Positions 22,501-32,108 of a stretch of 64,000 nucleotides of DNA are shown here, piece by piece. The notes beneath the pieces are model-generated. The model saw only the letters and a list, made by a program, of their open reading frames with translations, was not told where the DNA came from and searched no databases. A program made the position numbers and the translations under genes. Each line of letters starts with the position of its first letter. The stretch's first letter is position 1. The DNA is from Enoplolaimus lenunculus (Eukaryota; Nematoda; Enoplea; Enoplida; Thoracostomopsidae). The DNA is taken from positions 18,709 to 82,708 of the forward strand of contig JASANG010002942.1 in the NCBI GenBank assembly GCA_030248215.1, in the 5' to 3' direction.

Positions 22501-24677
22501 TTGCAGGAAAGCAACGAATATTTAGACATGAAATTAAAGATATGGTGTCAGTCAATACTTCAAAGCGAGTGAGTTAAAGTCGTATTCGTGTACTGTTTTT
22601 TCGGGTATTTTCGCCGAAAATTCCAGGTTCGGATTTTCACGATGAACTACATACTTCAAATTAAAATTTTGCTCCGTAATACATGTAAAATGTGTTAGTT
22701 CGTGCTCGCGTCACTAGCGAGGTTGTTTCAACTAGTGCTTATGTGTGAATCGTGTATGTGAGCAGACCTCAAGGATTTATAAGTATATTATACATGTCTC
22801 AATACATATCCTGGCCAAAGTGCCGACAGCGCTTGCTACCGCTAGATTCGCCTTAGGTATTTTGCTATGCTTTTTGCGTGTTGAGATTAAGATACTTTTG
22901 AGCACTTAGATTAAGAACATTGTGCTCTTGATTTAATAATTAGGCCATAACAACTGTTTTAAATCTATAGTTTTTTATTACATTCTATATATTCAGCTGG
23001 ACTAAACTTGATTCCAAAGACGATCTTTCTAATTCATACGGCGAATCTGTGTTTTTCCGAACTGTGTCAGTGGTATGCGAGACAGGTCAGTTATACTCAG
23101 CTTGGTGCGGGGCGGGGTTTCTCCGGAATTCCTGTTACAGAACGAATTTCTGCAAAAATTGAATTTCCTTTCGTTTTTATGGTTTTGTGACAAATTGTAA
23201 GTATCAGTTTATCAGTTTTGAATATAAAAATTTATCTGCAATTGTGTTTGTGCAAATTCCTCACATTTTAAAGCACCTGACGTATGTTTCTGTACAACTT
23301 GGAAAATTATGTATTGAAATCGCAAAACCGAATATGATATATAACATTTCAATTCATTGTCCGGTTTTGTTCCTGTTCCGGTTTTCGCTGTTCCGGTGGA
23401 AAAATGAATTCCTGTTTCTGCTTCATGTGAAATGCAGTTCTATCGGAACCCTGGTGAGGAAGGTATAGTTTCATTCTATAGTTACTGTCACAAATGTGTG
23501 CGATTAAGGGTTGCGCTATACTTGACGTCCGGCGCCGTCCGTCACCGTGCGTCACCCATACGGCGCTGTCTGTCACCGTTACCGTCCGTCACCCGTACGG
23601 TACCGTCCGTCACCCGTACGGCACCGTCCGTCACCCATACGGCACCGTCCGTCACCCGTACGGCACCGTCCGTCATCCGTACGGCACCGTCCGTCATCCG
23701 TACGGCACCGTCCGTCACCCGTACGGCACCGTGAGTCACCGTCCTTTCGTACGGCGCCGTCGGTCACCGACCGTGCGGGTGTCGGACGGCGTCGCACGTC
23801 AAAAAAAGTATAGCGCAACCCTAAGACAGCCGCGACTGCTGCGTTTGCGATTTTCGCGTCGCCATTGAACAAAATTCGGTTGCATTTTCAGAATCGCTAT
23901 TGCCCAAAATATTACACGTTTAGCTCATTAAATACTTAACGTTGTCCGCAGTGTATTGTGTAGTATTATGTTTTTGTTTATTATAATGTTAGTGACATTC
24001 ATGTTTTTGTAACGGGTTTTTGAAATTTTTATGCTTGCTTCTAAATAATCTGCTGTATACCAAACATTTTTGGTGAATACGCAGCCTCCCTGTAAAAAGT
24101 ACAAAATAACCCAAATATCGCGAAATAATGTGCACCTGGTCATTTATGCTTAGTCTAAAGGTAGCGTGATAGTGAGTAAAAAATGGTCAGTTTGTTTAAG
24201 TGAAACGTATGTCCAATACCAGATTTTTAGCATGTGACAGAATATGTCTTTTTACAAGCTTTACGGGTAAGTGACGCATGCTTTTATGGTAAAACGAACA
24301 AACAGACTACGCAGGGTCGTGCGCGTATTTTTTAAATATTCAATTACTAAACTTGCTGTTCATCAAGTTTGTGGCCCTCGCTTATTCATTCTTGACTCAA
24401 ATATTGTGTTTTTGATAAATTCTATTATTGGGTTCTTAAAGTATTCACTGGGATTCGGATTGAAAATAAGTTTCGTCATAAACTTGAGCAATTTGAAAAT
24501 TATTGGACTCAACTTGCGGTCCAACCTCAATACCTCAGGTGAATAATGGTTCTATATTTTTCAGTATTCATCCGCTCACTAGTTCACAATAGTATCAGTC
24601 TTGTAGACGTTTATAGTTGCTTGCGGGATGTTCTTTGTCTTCAAAACGATTATATGCTTACAAAAAATCATAGATAG
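7505..24677 (+). CDS. NUP133: Nucleoporin NUP133 homologue, C-terminal helical region
   Basis: A Y-complex (NUP107-160) scaffold nucleoporin of the nuclear pore. Exons: 7505-7606, 7887-8022, 9780-9889, 10339-10448, 11163-11265, 11602-11721, 13458-13601, 13855-14083, 17716-17849, 18265-18438, 19785-19844, 20006-20081, 20867-20928, 21932-22069, 22507-22568, 22997-23085, 24565-24677. All have AG/GT borders and compatible phases, giving 653 residues and a stop, about the size of the same part of human NUP133. Landmarks in family order are KAAYLEFL, IPASDPR, EQAEKLTAASAL, SLGYHDVACRLAEKH, FDVLLNVCEKTND, QLSWIHSVR, YKTALDLL and GESVFF. The exon 22997 donor and the final exon are the least certain. 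Introns are stuffed with MITEs and one LINE. An SLX1-like exon starts 43 bases after the stop. Confidence 0.9.
7618..7733. repeat. (TTTG)n/(TTTC)n microsatellite in a NUP133 intron
   Basis: Tetranucleotide runs of GTTT with TTGCTTGC interruptions, then CTTT repeats, between the exons ending 7606 and starting 7887. Confidence 0.85.
8112..9525 (+). mobile_element. Probable GTGCCGAT-type element hosting a nested insertion
   Basis: GATGTGCCGATAC and GCCGACACCGATGCCGATCC near 8112-8180 resemble the inverted GTGCCGATTATTGCCGAGG near 9505-9525. The better preserved element 8921-9263 sits between them. The boundaries are approximate. Confidence 0.35.
8921..9263 (+). mobile_element. hAT-type MITE, CAGGGTTTCAACAGGAAC family
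   Basis: It starts CAGGGTTTCAACAGGAA and ends GGAATTCCGGTTAAACCTTG, with imperfect inverted ends. Perfect 8-base direct repeats ATGCATGT at 8913-8920 and 9264-9271 mark the insertion. It lies in the NUP133 intron before exon 9780. Relatives lie near 21158, 23104 and 46590. Confidence 0.85.
11850..12125. repeat. Two-copy tandem repeat, ~130 bp unit
   Basis: Each copy carries GAGATGTTAGAAAC, ATGCATGCGATATC (or a close variant) and ACCCCAAAACTGAGG. It lies inside a NUP133 intron. Minus-strand frames across it are repeat-driven. Confidence 0.7.
12208..12283. repeat. (ATT)n microsatellite
   Basis: ATT triplet tract with occasional slips, intronic. Confidence 0.9.
12590..12952 (+). mobile_element. 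Probable MITE, CAAGGGTTCGG...GTGCCGCACTG
   Basis: GGTTCGGTTTCGGCTTC at the left faces GGTTCGGAATCGGTC and GTTCGGTGCCGCACTG at the right, a pattern of degenerate Gly/Arg-like CGG blocks at both ends. A similar right end occurs near 35928. No clear target duplication. Confidence 0.45.
13000..13362 (-). mobile_element. hAT-type MITE (CAGGGTGCAGCCGG family), inverted
   Basis: The right end TTTCCGGCTGCACCCTG is the inverted left end of the 3918 family. The interior carries the reverse complement of the ACCTTAG and TAGATTTTC landmarks. Its left part is worn. It ends 95 bases before exon 13458. Confidence 0.7.
15115..17096 (+). mobile_element. Non-LTR retrotransposon (LINE) fragment with RT and RNase H
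   Basis: Frames in order show a finger-region block (RIRWAMSCFS), KPGEDDY, QHAYQMGK, palm motif A LDIDGAFNKTSF, PQVGVLSPLL, the YLDDVVII box (usual form ADDVVI) and an RNase H core (FSDSQTAIKALD). RT plus a downstream RNase H and the LSPLLW-type box fit the I/R1/LOA group of LINEs. The reading frame changes several times and carries stops, no endonuclease domain is seen, and the motif A segment is triplicated (15577-15914). It is dead. It lies in the NUP133 intron 14084-17715. Confidence 0.8.
15577..15914. repeat. 115-bp tandem triplication inside the LINE RT
   Basis: GGACATTGATGGAGC recurs near 15631, 15746 and 15861. Each time it is followed by AATAAAACTTCTTTTC and CAATACAGGACGCTGT, and the first two are then followed by a TCTTGTATCGAAGATAGAAG block. 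The palm motif is therefore present three times, consistent with unequal exchange or replication slippage after insertion. Confidence 0.85.
19254..19769 (+). mobile_element. hAT-type element CAGTGCCGGC, host of a nested MITE
   Basis: The left end CAGTGCCGGCC and right end CGCCGGTCCTG are roughly inverted. Flanks TCGGTGGT and TTGGTAGT match at 6 of 8 positions. It is interrupted by 19415-19742. Its right edge lies 15 bases before the NUP133 exon at 19785, so it reaches into the polypyrimidine/acceptor region. Confidence 0.6.
19415..19742 (+). mobile_element. hAT-type MITE nested inside another
   Basis: It starts CAGGGTGCAACTTTAACTTT and ends CGCTTTGCACCCTG. The flanking octamers GGGGCGAC (19407-19414) and GGGCCGAC (19743-19750) differ at one base. 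The interior is GATTCCGATT-rich rather than CCGGAACC-rich, so it is a separate subfamily. Confidence 0.8.
21158..21520 (+). mobile_element. hAT-type MITE (GGAACAGGAAC family), worn
   Basis: GCCAGAACAGGAACCGGAATT near 21171 and AGAACAGGAACTTCC...AAACCCTG near 21491-21517 are the two ends of the 8921 family. Intronic in NUP133. Confidence 0.6.
22070..22506. other. NUP133 intron, nothing further seen
   Basis: AT-rich intron with GTTAGT donor and TTGCAG acceptor. No recognisable repeat. Confidence 0.5.
23104..23454 (+). mobile_element. Probable hAT-type MITE (GTTCCTGTTCCGG family)
   Basis: CCGGAATTCCTGTTACAG at the left, and TTTGTTCCTGTTCCGG with CGGAACCCTG at the right, are inverted relatives of the 8921 family. 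It starts about 20 bases after the NUP133 donor at 23086. Confidence 0.55.
23508..23821 (+). mobile_element. TAA-duplication MITE carrying a 21-bp minisatellite
   Basis: Inverted ends GGGTTGCGCTATACTT and AAGTATAGCGCAACCC are flanked by TAA at 23505-23507 and 23822-23824, as in PIF/Harbinger elements. The core (about 23565-23740) is roughly eight copies of a 21-bp unit, CACCCGTACGGCACCGTCCGT. All long frames across it are translations of this repeat. It lies in the last NUP133 intron. Confidence 0.8.
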
Positions 24678-24720
24678 ATATATAATAAAAAAACTTTGAC
24701 ATTATTGTAGTCTGCTTTAG

Positions 24721-27271
24721 TTTGAATGGGCTTGGCAACATCCCTTTGAGTCGCGACGACTGAAAGCTGTTGTACCGAAAAAGGATAAACGTGAGCGATA
24801 TCTTGAATATCGTATCAAAGTGCTCGCAATTATGCTCAACACTGGACCGTGGAATCGATTGCCACTTACTGTTCGATGGCTAAAACAGGTGTTATATACA
24901 AAAGCGTTTTCATTACAAGAAGCCTCAGTTTTGGACTCTTATAAATGTTGTTTTATTAAAGCCTGTGAATTGACAGCTTCTGTTTTTGTAGCCCATCGAA
25001 AAATTTCAGGACGCGATATATCCTCATATTTTACCCTTTGTATACTTGTATACGCCCGTGGCCGTGTGTAAATACAAAAAATTCTATTTTGTGTATTTTA
25101 TGCAATACAAGTGAAAAGCTTACTGCAGGTTTGTGTGTTGTGCGTAAAAACATGCTAAATTAGATTTATTTTAAACTCTTGTTTACCTGGGTAATGAATG
25201 CACTTTTAAACCCGTTATATTTATTCTATTGCAGGAATATGAGTCACAGTTTCCGTTTCCTTCTGGATTTGCGCCACCAATTCACATGACAATAGCATAC
25301 GGCCCTGTTCAGTCGCGGAAACTGGCCACAGCGCTGAATCATGAAAGCGATACAAGTTCTTCAACTAATGATTGTCATTCCAATGACAGCGTTTTGAATG
25401 CCAGCAGTTGTCGCTTATGTTTTCGGGCTGTTAATCAGGCATGTTTTGGTCAGGGTGTGACCGGATACAAAAATACCGGAGCCAGAGGCGGATAAACTAA
25501 TATCCGGCCGGAGCCGGATAATTCAAATGTAATACTATATGGCATTCAAATATCAGAACGGGGTTAACAATTCTTCGTTTCGTGGCCTAAGGTATTCAAG
25601 GCTTTACGTAACAAAACTTAACATCTCACGCCGATTAATTTTTAACACCTTAATAACGACTCCATTCCACTATTCGATGTTTTAGCGTTGCGTTTAGTTG
25701 CAATATTCGTTTGCACCATGTTGCTTTTAAGCGCATTCAGTTTTTGCTTTGTACATCAAATAAAGGGGCCTTTGGGATCTTGGATGGGATTCTCGGTCTC
25801 GACAAGTGTCGGTATTTGGCAGGTCTTGGTCTCGGCTTTTGAGGCACAGTATCTTGGAAACGAGAGTAGAAGTCGAGGATTTGAAAAATGTATGGCTGTA
25901 TTGTTGAAGTAAGTAATGTCTGATAGATAAATAAAGTTTCGCTTCAATATATGAATTTTCGTAGTCACGCAATAATTATGAGCTGATATTTTGAAAAAAC
26001 AGAAAACTGTGAAAATCATAGAAAGCTACGACAAAAGCATTAGAAATAATTTAATCAACTGAAGATTTTAAGTTTTTCGGTGATATCAAAAAATTGTCCG
26101 AGACCAAGACTTATCGTGGCTGTTCTATTTTTAACTGAGACCGCCCATCCTTGCTTATGATTGCGGCTATTATTTTTGCTTAGGCGTGGGCCCAGTTTTA
26201 GACTTATTTTTACGTCGAAGTTTGACCTTAGGTATAGGAATTGGAATACGCTGAAATACTGTTACGCCCTTAAAACATCACTGGTCATCTATCAGGTTTT
26301 CCAGAGGTTATTGTAACTCAATAAAATTGTGAATGTACACGGGAGCATGCAGATATTTACAGCACATGTATGTTAGAAAAATATGTAAAGGTAAGCCAAT
26401 CAGTCCCGTAGGGTTGGCATAAATACAAATGTTGGTTTCAATTTTTTGAAAGTTTTAAAAAATATTCGGCAAGTTAAAAACCGGAGGCGGATTTCGAGTT
26501 TTTGCCGAACCCGGTTATACGGTCGCATTCTGGTTTAGGTGTAATGTTCTCCATAGCAATGGCTCCGCGGGTCTCTAATATAAGTAGTTGAAGCTTTAGA
26601 ATAATTTTTTGGGCTTGTATTACGCTGAGACTTAGGCTTAAGAAAATACCTATACTATATACACTGTTACGTCTATATATACACTGTTACGTCTATATAT
26701 ACACGACTACGTCTCATAGTGGCGGTAATCGCGATTCGCTGGTTAAAATAAGAATACTTTTAAGTAAGCCTAAGGGTAAAAAAATGGGGTCCAAGCACCA
26801 AGCACGAGTCTGGCTCACTTAGAAATTCGCTGGCTGATTTCAACCCAGGCCTCACTATTCGTAACTTTGTTGAAATCTTTTTTTATCATTTAATTGCGAT
26901 TTAGCGCAACGTTTTTTAGTTTTGCGAGCCAACTTAAAATGAAAATATTTTATTTTGACATATTTTGTGCTGTATCAGTAAATGTTACTGTGCTGTATAT
27001 ATTTTTTCAGTGTGATTGTGTTTACTGTGTTTCCAAAGACTGTCTGTCATGTTTTCATATCGTCTGTTTGGCACGACACTTTTTTGCATCCAATAAAATG
27101 ACAATGAATGAAGATAATCAAAGTCGTCACCTTATACCCATTAGCGGTCAATGTTCGGTATGCAAACACGAAATGTTATGGGGCGATGTTGTTTTGATGA
27201 AAAAAGTTCATGTAGCAAAAAGAAGCCAATTCAGGTCTGCTGTTTCAGTCAACAGTACTGGCATCACTTGA
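24721..27271 (+). CDS. SLX1: SLX1-like protein without a visible GIY-YIG domain
   Basis: SLX1 is the catalytic subunit of the SLX1-SLX4 structure-specific endonuclease: an N-terminal GIY-YIG nuclease, then an atypical RING. Exons 24721-24888, 25235-25448 and 26979-27271 (or 27011-27271) give about 224 residues. Exon 1 opens FEWAWQHP, which in SLX1 follows the nuclease, then GPWNRLPLTVRW. Exon 2 has FPFPSGFAPPIHM, AYGP and CRLC. Exon 3 has SCFHIVCLARHFF, the Cys pair CSVC and EMLWGDVV, all SLX1 C-terminal hallmarks. The exon carrying the GRTYIGFTVNP-type GIY-YIG core is not seen in the 43 bases after the NUP133 stop, nor could I find it further upstream. There is no ATG at the start of exon 1. 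The intron 25449-26978 holds a 1.1-kb hAT element. It could be a truncated gene, or the nuclease exon may lie elsewhere. Confidence 0.82.
25451..26532 (+). mobile_element. hAT-type element (GCCGGAGCCGGATA family) in the SLX1 intron
   Basis: It starts CAGGGTGTGACCGGATAC and ends CGGTTATACGGTCGCATTCTG. The flanking octamers GTTTTGGT (25443-25450) and GTTTAGGT (26533-26540) match at 7 of 8. It inserted on the exon 2 splice donor, where the duplicated GGT plus the element's CAGG still gives a usable G/GTCAGG donor. It is the longest copy of the family also seen at 835 and 34148, with no protein. Confidence 0.8.
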
Positions 27272-27382
27272 TTTCACACAGCGCCGTAACAAAAATTTTT
27301 CTGTGGGGGTTTATAGTTTTTGTGTTCGCAAATTTAACAGTTATAAAGTGTGTTTTTAGGAAATATGCCCGTTACCCAGTTA

Positions 27383-27818
27383 CTGTAGTGACCCGAATAA
27401 GAGGGGGTAATAATCGGAGGGTCCCCGTTTTGAGTCCTAATCAATAGAGGTCCGTATCCCTAATAAGAGTCCGTAAGCAGATAGCCCTAAACCATAATTA
27501 GAGTCCATAAATGACAAGTATCCCTAATTGTAGCGCATAAATGACTCCAGGACCAAATAAAGTTGTTCGAAACTTTGAAGCGTACTTATGTTTGAAAGTA
27601 CATTCCTAAGTATAACCTTGCATTATCGCTCAAGGTTTTGATGCAAGGCAAAAAACGTTTAATTCAGCGGATAGCTGCAATACCGGATATATATCAGTAA
27701 CGAAGGGTGACGGAGGGCTGGTTGAAAATATATAACAATCCGTAACCGAATAACAGGGGGAACCCTCTGGAGAAGCAAAGTAAACATCAGTTCCCTCCTC
27801 TTATGCGGGTCACTACAG
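27383..27818 (+). mobile_element. Tc1/mariner-like MITE
   Basis: Left end CTGTAGTGACCCGAATAAGA and right end CCTCTTATGCGGGTCACTACAG are inverted repeats with few mismatches, flanked by TA on both sides (27381-27382 and 27819-27820). It begins about 110 bases after the SLX1 stop. A related CTACCCGAATAAGAGGG end occurs near 29572. Confidence 0.8.
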
Positions 27819-28224
27819 TAGGCAAGAAGGTCACAGTTGGTGTTGCATTCATTCACTTCCGGTGGTTCGTTTCACTCCCGAATAGGTGCTGAAAATCGCT
27901 TGCAGATAATGGCTAAGTAAATATGCTGGTAAAGCAAACACATATCAAAGGTTCTGTTTTCGTGCAACTCGCAGAACTGATGTATATTTTTTCATCGTCG
28001 TGTTTAATTTGCATCCGTACTGTGAAAATACAAATAGGTGATTCACCGTATGAGCCAAACGCAAACTGTTTAGCAGTTAAGTTAAGTTGGAAAAATTCGA
28101 CTTTTGTGTAACCATATCAGTTATTCTATGTGCACATGCAATAAAATGCAATCCACTGTGTGTATGCTTGCCATAAGTGTTAAGTGCTAACACATAGTCG
28201 ACGATTAAAGTAAATGGAAACGCA

Positions 28225-28300
28225 GGTTGCGTGGCGTCGTGGTAGAGCGTTGGCTTAACGTTGTTCATGCTTAGAAGTTCGCACCCGACCCGCGGACAAC
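28225..28300 (+). other. tRNA-like sequence, probably SINE-related
   Basis: GTGGCGTCGTGGTAGAGCG resembles a pol III A-box and AAGTTCGCACCCGAC a B-box, about 35 bases apart. The arms do not fold into a clean cloverleaf. It lies just outside the MITE at 28320. Confidence 0.35.
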
Positions 28301-28319
28301 TTTCCAGCTGCTTAGGTAA

Positions 28320-30244
28320 TGCGTCATCCATTTTATCGTGTGCCCGCCGTGTGGAAAATTGACGCAACCATTTCCAAGTACGGTTTTGAAAAACGCGTCA
28401 GGAAGGAAATTTAATTTGAAAAAATTGGTCTAGTGGGAAATTGAGACAATTTACAAACCGTACTAGTAAATTGAAATGATATTTTGAGTGTCGATTTCCC
28501 AATAGGGAATTTAAATAGGACAGCAGTAGGAAATTGAGACATTTTTAAAACTTAAATAGGAAATTGATAAGCTAAATTTGCTGTCGAAAAGGAAATTGAA
28601 AAGTCACCAAAACTGCAGTGGGAAATGGGCACCCAAATTTCAGTTTCAATTTCCCTCACGGTACTTGAAAATCAGCAGGGCAGTGGGAAATTGAAAAAAT
28701 CATAAAAGCGGAAACACTGCGGTAGGTACATGACCTTTGACCTCCAATTTCAACGGTTTAATATACCTGTTAAAATGTATTATACGTTTATATTTTCTTT
28801 CTATCTGCATATTCATGTTTATGTATATGTGATGATTTGACATGCCATGAGCCAGAGATGCGTGCAGTTTACAACTGAATTTATTCTAAATATTCGATTT
28901 TGAATGGGGTAAATATTGCATACGTAATGTTAGGCATAAACCAGGCCTTGAATTGGGGCAGATTAAAAGCTGATTCAAATAGACTACGTTCGTTCTACAT
29001 GTACAAAGAGCTAGAAACCAGGATAAGACGCCGTTTAGGGTGGTAGATTGCCGTATTTAATGAATTGAGTTAACAAAACTGCCGTTAAAGTAGCTTTCAG
29101 AGCTGATAGTACGTTTTCTCGAGAGACAACTGAACCTGTTTTTACATCGTTGCGTTGTAGCTGGTATTATACTTTTTTTGATACGGTGTCATTTTGGTTA
29201 CCAGCTCTACAAGAAACAGTTTACATTGAAATCTTAAAAAGTTCGGTGTATTTTCAGTTTGCCCCATATGCCTAACACTTCAACCAGATCGAAATAAATA
29301 ACATTTCTGATTTTTGTATTTAAATTCGTAATTTATGCTATTTTACACGCTTACATTAGCATTGTTTTTGTCCAAGTTTTTTTACTGAATTAATTCAATA
29401 TATCAAGTATGCACATGCTAATGACAGTGAATAAAACCTATGTACTGTACTGACCCAAATAAAAAGAGGAGAAAATAGTCTGATTTTGGAGTCTATAAGT
29501 CAATACGTCTTCATTTCTTTAATTAGAGTCGTAAATGGATAGGGTACAATATTAATGATTTTATTATTGTAACTACCCGAATAAGAGGGTGTGATAAGGG
29601 GGTCCAAATTTCAACTTAGGAGGCCCATCACATTCAATTTCTACTTTCAATTTCAGTCGCACAATTTCAACCTTGCGACTTGGGCGGCCCATAAAACATT
29701 TCTAGAAACTCTCCAAAATTTCAACTTAGGAGGCCCATCACATTCAGTTCCTACTTTCAATTTCAATCGCACAATTTCAACCTTGCGACTTGGGTGGCCC
29801 ATCAAACATCATTTCTAGAAACTGTCATTCTGACCTTCAATTTGAACTTTGAGTTGCAAAATTTCAACCTTTTTGGGGACAATATCACAACTGAAATTGT
29901 AAACTGTAAATTCAATTTTCGATAACAGGGACAATATCGTTAAATTGGCAAACGTTATGCTTCTCTTTCAATTTCCACTTTGGTAATTGCAGTGTCAAGG
30001 AAAGGGAAATTGAATTTGGAAATGGCGCAATTTCCCATTGCCCTTGTTTAAAAAATCGCTAGTGGTAAATTGAAGATCAAATAATGTTATCAATTAACTA
30101 CTTGAGTTTAAAAAATCGATAGCTGTGGGAAATTGAAACAGTTTTGAAATTCAATTTTCTTTTTGAAGCGTTTTTCAAAACCGTACTTGGAAATGGTTGC
30201 GTCAATTTTCCACACGGCGGGCACACGATAAAATGGATGACGCA
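28320..30244 (+). mobile_element. PIF/Harbinger-like MITE, 1.9 kb
   Basis: 77-base terminal inverted repeats without mismatch (28320-28396 and 30168-30244), starting TGCGTCATCCATTTTATCG, are flanked by TAA duplications (28317-28319, 30245-30247). The interior is a mosaic of GGAAATTGA motifs and a ~115-base duplicated block at 29610-29820 (AATTTCAACTTAGGAGG, TTGCGACTTGGG). There is no transposase, so it is non-autonomous. The perfect ends suggest recent activity. Confidence 0.88.
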
Positions 30245-30247
30245 TAA

Positions 30248-31420
30248 TAGAAAGGACTGCATTTCCTGACTGTTTATACGTAGGCTGATAGTAGGTAAGG
30301 TATACATAGGTGGAAATCGGTGGATTCCATTAAAAATGGCAATGATTTCGAAGATGTTAAATTACTATTTTAGCTTTTACTACCAACGTTAGCATGTGAC
30401 AATATTGTTTGTTGAACTTAATCCTTTTGTAAAACCTAAATTTCGCCTATAATGCGTCGTCCACAATTATTTGGGTACAGGGTGTGGAATTTCACATCGA
30501 CCGTAGACGGTTGCCATCTACTATACAACGAATGGCAGCTAGTTGTACAAATTTTAAAAAATTTTGAAATTTTTTAAAATTTCAATAAACAATTACCATT
30601 TTTCGCCTTGCTAGCGTCTACGCCTGCTGTAAATTTGAAAAAGTGCAATCGTTCCTTATGGTACTAACAAAATGTGAGATATCGTTTAAAGCGTATTTTT
30701 AAAATTATAGCAGCCGTCTACGGATGCGCTAGCTTAAAGTACTGCAGTTGTCGATGAGAATTTTTAACAAAACAGCTTAGACGCTTGCCCTTAGCAAATT
30801 AAATATAGCAGCTGTCAATGAGAATTTAAGCAAACACTGCAACCGTCTACGGCATCACGGTTCGCAAACTGGAAATTTTCTATATTTTTAAAAAACAAAA
30901 TGTCTTGTTTTTCGCCGATCCAAAAAAGGGGGACTGTGCAATTTCTGAAAAAGGGGGATTGCACTACAAAACACATGCGAGGAACAAGAGCGAGAAACTG
31001 AATGCCGTCGGGCGAATACAAAACACTTTGTTTGCCTAGGCCAGTTTGGCATTATTTATGGACCTTCCTAGCTTAAGCCTAAGTTTAATCCATAGCGTAA
31101 AGAATGAGTTATTCCTAAACCTAACTGTAAGCCTAAGCCTAAGTCAACCAAAAAATTCGACTATAAAGCTTTTGGCCAATGTTGCTTTAAGGGGCGTAAC
31201 AGTAGATTAAGCCTATAAGCGTTGCAAAACCGTGTTCCTGTAAGCCTAAGCCTAAGCGTTAAAACAAAAAATAATCAAGAATCTAAACCTACTCTTTTAT
31301 GGACCCACCAAAAACCTGGACGCTCCTTACAGTAACATGGGCCAAGCTTTTAAAAACCAGCTTTATTTTTGCTTTTTACCGGCTGTTTTTAGTTGCAGGG
31401 AAAAATTGCTCAGTATAGGG
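30248..31420. other. No gene seen; telomere-like hexamers begin
   Basis: AT-rich spacer with scattered TAGACGGTT-type motifs. From about 31060 scattered CCTAAGCCTAAG runs appear. Confidence 0.5.
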
Positions 31421-32108
31421 CCGTGTTAAAATTTTAAGCACATTCCTATAAAAACAAGCCTAAGCGCCGTGTTAAAATTTTAAGCACATTCCTATAAAAA
31501 CAAGCCTAAGCGCCGTGTTAAAATTTTAAGCACATTCCTATAAAAACAAGCCTAAGCGCCGTGTTAAAATTTTAAGCTCATTCCTATAAAAAAAAGCCTA
31601 AGCGCCGTGTTAAAATTTTAAGCACATTCCTATAAAAACAAGCCTAAGCGCCGTGTTAAAATTTTAAGCACATTCCTATAAAAACAAGCCTAAGCGCCGT
31701 GTTAAAATTTTAAGCACATTCCTATAAAAACAAGCCTAAGCGCCGTGTTAAAATTTTAAGCACATTCCTATAAAAACAAGCCTAAGCGCCGTGTTAAAAT
31801 TTTAAGCACATTCCTATAAAAACAAGCCTAAGCGCCGTGTTAAAATTTTAAGCTCATTCCTATAAAAAAAAGCCTAAGCGCCGTGTTAAAATTTTAAGCA
31901 CATTCCTATAAAAACAAGCCTAAGCGCCGTGTTAAAATTTTAAGCACATTCCTATAAAAACAAGCCTAAGCGCCGTGTTAAAATTTTAAGCACATTCCTA
32001 TAAAAACAAGCCTAAGCGCCGTGTTAAAATTTTAAGCACATTCCTATAAAAACAAGCCTAAGCGCCGTGTTAAAATTTTAAGCACATTCCTATAAAAACA
32101 AGCCTAAG
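31421..32108. repeat. 46-bp tandem array, ~15 copies
   Basis: The unit begins CGCCGTGTTAAAATTTTAAG, continues CACATTCCTATAAAAACA and ends AGCCTAAG, so each carries a telomere-like hexamer. Copies are almost identical. A variant with CTCATTCC and AAAAAAAAG occurs twice, exactly 276 bases (six units) apart near 31575 and 31851. This implies amplification in six-unit blocks. Confidence 0.95.

Noticed and set aside
23432-23872. Several overlapping frames with repeated RHPYGTV, TAPSV or TDGAVR units
   Set aside because: All six frames stay open because the 21-bp minisatellite unit has no stops. No start, splice or domain evidence.
24271-24546. 91-codon frame in the last NUP133 intron, and an overlapping FYYWVLKVF frame
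   Set aside because: Considered as the missing SLX1 nuclease exon or a NUP133 exon. Neither frame contains a GIY-YIG core or joins neighbouring exons in phase.
31421-32108. Possible CRISPR-like array
   Set aside because: Units are contiguous with no unique spacers. This is an ordinary eukaryotic tandem repeat.
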